Part shown: positions 60,380-64,000 of the stretch, piece by piece
How the letters are laid out: each line of letters opens with the position of its first letter
Numbering within the stretch: the stretch's first letter is position 1
DNA from: Actinomycetota bacterium
Lineage (GTDB): Bacteria > Actinomycetota > Thermoleophilia > Gaiellales > Gaiellaceae
Assembly (NCBI GenBank): GCA_003132665.1
Contig: PKYN01000019.1
Span: forward strand, 17,696-81,695
Length of the DNA: 64,000 bases
Direction: 5' to 3'
Translations under genes and position numbers: made by a program
Notes under the pieces: generated by a model
The model's input: only the letters and a program-made list of their open reading frames with translations
Databases searched by the model: none
What the model was told of the DNA's origin: nothing

Positions 60380-61894
60380 ATGCGCCAGCTTATTCGAGGA
60401 AGTTTCATCCTCCTCGTCGCGACGATCGTATTGACGGCCACTGCCTCCGGGGCAGGGAAGGTCGCGACGATCAAGGCGGCTTCGGGTGCGATGGAGACCG
60501 GAGTTGGTTTCTTCGGGCCCTCAACCGACGCCGAGAACGCGACGCAGTTCGAGCGCATCCGCGCGACCGGTGCGAAGTACGTCCAAATCCGCATGTACTG
60601 GCGCGGTATCGCACCCTCGGGCTCTACTAAGCCCGCGGGATTCCAACCCGCCGATCCCGCCGATCCCAATTACAACTGGAACGGCTACGACATGCAGGTC
60701 AAGGGAGCCGCGGCGGCCGGTCTCAAGCCGATCGTGTCGATCACAGCCGCTCCGCGCTGGGCGGAAGGCTCCTTCAGCGGGTCGGACGACACCGGGGCCT
60801 ATAAGCCCAGTCCAAGCGAGTTCGCCAAGTTCCTGACAGCAGTGGGAAAGCGCTACAGCGGGAGCTTCCAGGGCCTACCCAGGGTGCAGTACTGGGCGAT
60901 CTGGAACGAGCCGAACTACAACACCTTCTTGAGTCCGCAAAACGCCAACAAGAAATCATTCGCCACGAACTGGTACCGCTCGATGCTCAACGCCGCAGCC
61001 GCCGCGTTGCACGCGGTCAACCCCGGTAACGTCGTCATCGGCGGAGAGACGGGACCGTTCGGCGTTAGGAGCACGAGCAGCGGCAGCGCCAACACCATGC
61101 CGCTCGTCTTCATGGAGAAGGTCCTCTGCATCGGCGAGAAGGTCAACAAGAGAACCAAAGTGGTCTCATTCAAGTCGGTGTGCAAGACCAAGACGAAGGT
61201 CGACGCCTGGTCGCACCACCCCTATACCCAGGGCGGCCCGACGGTCAAAGCCAAGGTTCACGGCAACGTGTCGCTCGGCGACATGGGCGAGATGCGATCC
61301 GTCATGAACGCCGCTCTCAAGGCGAACCACGTCGTCTCCCGGCAGAAGGTCCGACTCTGGGTCACAGAGATCAGCTGGGACTCGAAGCCACCCGATTCGA
61401 GGGCCGTCCCGATCGCGCTCGAGACGCGCTGGGTCTCAGAGATGCTCTACCGGATGTGGGGCTCCGGCGTGTCGTTCGTCAACTGGTTCATCCTTCGCGA
61501 CCAGCCGCTCGAGTCTTCTCTCTGGCAGTCCGGCCTCTACTACGCCGGCTCCAGCATCTCGTCGGATCGCGCCAAGCCGGTACTGCGCGCCTTCCGCTTC
61601 CCCTTCGTCGCTTTTCCGCAGGTCGTATCGAGAAAGACGGTCGTGCAGCTCTGGGGCCGAACGCCTAAGAGCAGCTCCGGCAACGTCGTGATCGAGCGCA
61701 AGTCCAGCAGCAAGTGGAAGCGAGTCAAAACGCTCAAGGCCAACGGCTCCGGCATCTTCAAGGCTTCGATCCCCAAGCCGGCGAACACCGTCTTGTTCAG
61801 AGCACGCCTGGCCAACGGCAGCGATCAGTCCGCCGAGTTCTCGCTGAAGACTCCCAAGCATCCCTGGAAGGGCTGCGTCTGGGGAACCTGCTAG
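60380..61894 (+). CDS. Secreted glycoside hydrolase (clan GH-A), copy 2
   Basis: A 504-residue tandem paralogue of the preceding enzyme with the same signal peptide type (FILLVATIVLTATASGAG), barrel, catalytic glutamates (YWAIWNEPNY, LWVTEISWDS) and C-terminal domain ending KGCVWGTC. It differs mainly around residues 38-55 (FFGPSTDAENATQFERI) and in a small insertion (FPQVVSRKTVVQLW). ATG 60380 matches the start of copy 1; the longer frame upstream has no support. Recent duplication, probably with slightly diverged substrate preference. Confidence 0.86.
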   Translation: MRQLIRGSFILLVATIVLTATASGAGKVATIKAASGAMETGVGFFGPSTDAENATQFERIRATGAKYVQIRMYWRGIAPSGSTKPAGFQPADPADPNYNWNGYDMQVKGAAAAGLKPIVSITAAPRWAEGSFSGSDDTGAYKPSPSEFAKFLTAVGKRYSGSFQGLPRVQYWAIWNEPNYNTFLSPQNANKKSFATNWYRSMLNAAAAALHAVNPGNVVIGGETGPFGVRSTSSGSANTMPLVFMEKVLCIGEKVNKRTKVVSFKSVCKTKTKVDAWSHHPYTQGGPTVKAKVHGNVSLGDMGEMRSVMNAALKANHVVSRQKVRLWVTEISWDSKPPDSRAVPIALETRWVSEMLYRMWGSGVSFVNWFILRDQPLESSLWQSGLYYAGSSISSDRAKPVLRAFRFPFVAFPQVVSRKTVVQLWGRTPKSSSGNVVIERKSSSKWKRVKTLKANGSGIFKASIPKPANTVLFRARLANGSDQSAEFSLKTPKHPWKGCVWGTC

Positions 61895-62198
61895 AGCCCT
61901 TCTGAGAGCTCGATCAAGAAGCCCGCGCATCCAAGATCCTTGTTGCCGATCCGCCCTCGGCCCTCTTCTTCCCTAACTATCTCGATCGCTTTTCTTACTC
62001 GGACGTCGCTCCGCGAGGATGCGGGGAGCCAAGGCGGGTGAATCCAAGAGTGGAGCCGATTCGAACCGATGCGGCAACGCGATGGAGCCGGCGAAAGGCC
62101 TGACGGCGAGTTGTTGACGCGTTGAGTTCTCGGCCGGCGCGCATCGCGCGTTGCCGTACGGCTCCGGCGAAACAGCCTCTAGCTACGTCGGCGAAGAG
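61895..62198. other. Non-coding stretch with strong internal pairing
   Basis: No gene is seen in these 304 bases. CGGCAACGCG near 62072 can pair with CGCGTTGCCG near 62146, and several GGAGCC/GGCTCC pairs are possible. GGTGAATCC at 62037 recalls c-di-AMP riboswitches, but the rest of that consensus is not found. It may be a structured RNA or simply GC-rich spacer. Confidence 0.35.
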
Positions 62199-62657
62199 TT
62201 AGGTGCGCTGCTTCCGGACGGCGACTACACCGATTCCGCCGCTGATCGCGACGATTACCGCGAGTAACACCACGAGGCGCCCTTTGCTTCCGCCCCCCGG
62301 GGAGGAAATTGCCGCTTGAAGCGAGCCGCCAACGGACGACTTGACGTTACGGGCGGCCGGCCCCTTGACCTTTGAAAGGCTGGCAGTCGGCGCACCGAAC
62401 TGCGATTTGGTGGCCATGTTCTCGAGCGTATTACTGGCGGCGCGATTTTGCAGCCGGGCCAAGGAGTCCTTGCTCTTCTTCGGGAGTGGAGCCGGCTTTT
62501 TCTTCCCGGCAACCTTGCCGCACTGGGGTGGGCACTCGGTGTACTGCGAGACGGCCGAGCCGTTGCCGGCTGCCGCGATGCTCGGCACCGCTAGCATCGC
62601 CAGCGCTACAAGGGCGACTATTCCAACTCGAGTGCGTGAGGCCTGGATGAAAATCAA
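62199..62657 (-). CDS. Small exported protein with C-terminal membrane anchor
   Basis: A 152-residue protein. Signal peptide near the N terminus (VGIVALVALAMLAVPSIAAA), two cysteines (YTECPPQCGK), a lysine-rich middle (KKKPAPLPKKSKDSLARLQN), and a C-terminal helix with basic tail (LVVLLAVIVAISGGIGVVAV then RKQRT) that should anchor it in the membrane like sorted surface proteins, though no LPxTG is present. TTG 62657 is chosen because GGGAGG lies about ten bases upstream. It diverges from the ligase-like gene by 41 bp. No family is recognised. Confidence 0.65.
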   Translation of the reverse strand: MIFIQASRTRVGIVALVALAMLAVPSIAAAGNGSAVSQYTECPPQCGKVAGKKKPAPLPKKSKDSLARLQNRAASNTLENMATKSQFGAPTASLSKVKGPAARNVKSSVGGSLQAAISSPGGGSKGRLVVLLAVIVAISGGIGVVAVRKQRT

Positions 62658-62698
62658 CTGACGATGAACCTCCCCTCGGGCGACTAGTCTACCAAGAC

Positions 62699-64000
62699 GT
62701 GGCGATTTTGAAACGAATCCGTCCCGCGGCGCTCTCGCCGGCGATTCTCCTCCCACTCACGCTCGCCGCTATTACGTTCGCGGTCGCCTATGACAACGGG
62801 AGCTACAACCTGCCCAGTCGTAACACCCTTGCAATAGCGGTCTGGTGGGCCGTCATCGTCGGGGTGGCGCTGCGGGTGTTCAACACGGAGAGCGCAACGA
62901 GGGCGACGCTGGCATTCGCCGGGGTGCTCGCGGCGCTCTGCGCCTGGACTTTTGCCTCGGTTTTCTGGGCGCCGAGCACCGAGAACGCATTCAATGAATT
63001 CAACCGGGTATCCCTGTTCCTCGGCGTCTTCGTGCTGGTGGCGATCGCGATCAAGCGCGAAGCGCTGGGCCGCTGGTGCGACGGGCTCGCGTTAGCGGTC
63101 ACGGCGATCACGATCGTCTCCCTTATCAGCCGGCTCTTCCCCGGCTCCTTCCCCGATCAGGGGTTGCCGGAGTTTCTTCACAGCGTCGCTGCTCGGCTCA
63201 GCTTCCCGACCGGCTACTGGAACGGGCTCGCCGTCTTCGTCGTCCTCGGCATTCCCCTGCTGCTGAGAATCGCCGTCAACGACAAGCGAACTCTCGTGTC
63301 CGCGCTCGCCGTCGCGCCGATTCCGGCGATTGTATCGGTCGTGGTTCTCGCCTCGTCTCGAGGCGGGATTCTCACACTTGCCGTCTGTCTGATCGTGTTC
63401 TTCGCGCTGACAGAGAATCGCTGGCGCGCCGCGATAGCGCTCTTCTGCGGCACGCTCGGCTCAATCGGTGCCGTCGCTGCGTTGCTTGTGCGTAACGCTT
63501 TGGTAAATGGACCGCTCGGGTCGGAGTTGGTCGAGCGCCAGGGACACACTGCCGCTCTCCTCGTTGCTCTGGCCTGCCTGGGAGCAGGGGCGCTTTTCGC
63601 CACGAGCCGCGTCGCCGCCGCTCGTATGAAGTACGAGCCGAGGCCGTGGCTGGGCTGGGGTATCGTGGCCTTACTTGTGCTGGCCATAGTTGCCGGCGCG
63701 ATTGCCAGTCACCCGGTTCGCCAGTTCCACTCTTTCAAGCGCTCGCCGGCGACCCTCGTACCAATCGCCTCCAACAACTTCGCGCGTGCCCACCTGATCA
63801 ATGGACGCGGCAGCGGACGCTGGCAGTTCTGGGGCTCGGCCATCAACGAGTGGGAACATCACCCGGTGCTTGGCGGCGGAGCGGGCTCGTTCGGAGAGTG
63901 GTGGCTTTCGCACAGGAGCTTCTACTACGCGGTCCAGGATTCGCACTCTCTTTACATCGAGTCGCTCGCCGAACTGGGCGTCATCGGCCTTCTCCTCACC
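62699..64000 (+). CDS. O-antigen ligase family membrane protein, 3' end outside window
   Basis: The first 434 codons of a polytopic membrane protein from GTG 62699; the gene continues past the edge. About ten helices are present (ILLPLTLAAITFAVAY and on). The FPTGYWNGLAVFVVLGIPLL stretch matches the ligase at the other window edge. The Wzy_C loop is seen near residue 370: GRGSGRWQFWGSAINEWEHH, PVLGGGAGSFGEWWLSHRSF and VQDSHSLYIESLAELGVIGL, with the conserved Arg and His. It ligates or polymerises lipid-linked glycans. It may start another glycan cluster beyond the window. Confidence 0.85.
   Translation, partial: MAILKRIRPAALSPAILLPLTLAAITFAVAYDNGSYNLPSRNTLAIAVWWAVIVGVALRVFNTESATRATLAFAGVLAALCAWTFASVFWAPSTENAFNEFNRVSLFLGVFVLVAIAIKREALGRWCDGLALAVTAITIVSLISRLFPGSFPDQGLPEFLHSVAARLSFPTGYWNGLAVFVVLGIPLLLRIAVNDKRTLVSALAVAPIPAIVSVVVLASSRGGILTLAVCLIVFFALTENRWRAAIALFCGTLGSIGAVAALLVRNALVNGPLGSELVERQGHTAALLVALACLGAGALFATSRVAAARMKYEPRPWLGWGIVALLVLAIVAGAIASHPVRQFHSFKRSPATLVPIASNNFARAHLINGRGSGRWQFWGSAINEWEHHPVLGGGAGSFGEWWLSHRSFYYAVQDSHSLYIESLAELGVIGLLLT

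Overview
The window is high-GC bacterial DNA with dense, mostly gap-free gene runs. Neighbouring genes often overlap by one to four bases (ATGA, GTGA or TTGA junctions). High GC, GTG/TTG starts, actinobacterial-style regulators, a DUF1906 secreted protein, and large exopolysaccharide and secreted-glycosidase clusters suggest an Actinomycetota chromosome, most likely class Thermoleophilia. That placement is inference from gene content. There is no rRNA, no CRISPR array, no recognisable transposase and no integrase. Both window edges cut through O-antigen ligase-like membrane genes.

Region 1 (1-20.5 kb, almost all minus strand) is an exopolysaccharide locus. Reading down the minus strand it has a secreted DUF1906 protein, two LuxR-type response regulators around a 607-residue membrane protein, a Wzc-type tyrosine kinase, an initiating sugar transferase (interrupted by one frameshift), a WecG/TagA glycosyltransferase, an O-antigen polymerase/ligase, a Wzx-type flippase, glycosyltransferases, a polysaccharide deacetylase, methyltransferases, and a second polymerase at the edge. 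At least five broken glycosyltransferase or polymerase fragments lie between intact genes, and some intervening DNA is clearly AT-richer. The locus looks like a variable sugar-assembly region that has been repeatedly recombined and is partly decayed.

Region 2 (20.5-31.1 kb) holds DNA polymerase IV, tRNA-Glu, a metal-handling group (two cation transporters, an ArsR regulator, a methyltransferase), catalase, a C_GCAxxG_C_C redox protein, a hemerythrin-domain protein, a membrane EAL protein with a degenerate GGDEF domain, and a small zinc-ribbon protein. Short repeats link the intergenic spaces here.

Region 3 (31.1-44.6 kb) starts with a TetR/MMPL pair around a perfect palindrome. A cold-shock neighbourhood follows: two CspA paralogues, a DEAD-box helicase and IF-1. 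Both csp leaders can form a hairpin that hides the ribosome-binding site. Then come a lipoprotein hydrolase, a hemolysin-III protein, a DUF4129/MoxR/DUF58 operon, and a MarR-MFS efflux pair.

Region 4 (44.6-51.7 kb) has tandem GT39-type membrane glycosyltransferases (the second lacks a normal start), an SDR oxidoreductase, a DUF2156 protein, a histidine kinase, an MBL-fold hydrolase and tRNA-Val.

Region 5 (51.7-58.3 kb) is one minus-strand operon bounded on one side by intact tRNA-Val and on the other by a 44-bp copy of the tRNA 3' end. It encodes a two-component system, a small membrane protein, ApbE, a ferric-reductase-like heme membrane protein, a NuoF-like flavoprotein and a ferredoxin. 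It looks like a mobile or formerly mobile electron-transfer module moving electrons from NAD(P)H to the cell envelope.

Region 6 (58.3-64 kb) has two tandem secreted glycoside hydrolases that share their 74-bp upstream regions, a structured non-coding stretch, a small surface-anchored protein, and another O-antigen ligase-like gene running off the window.
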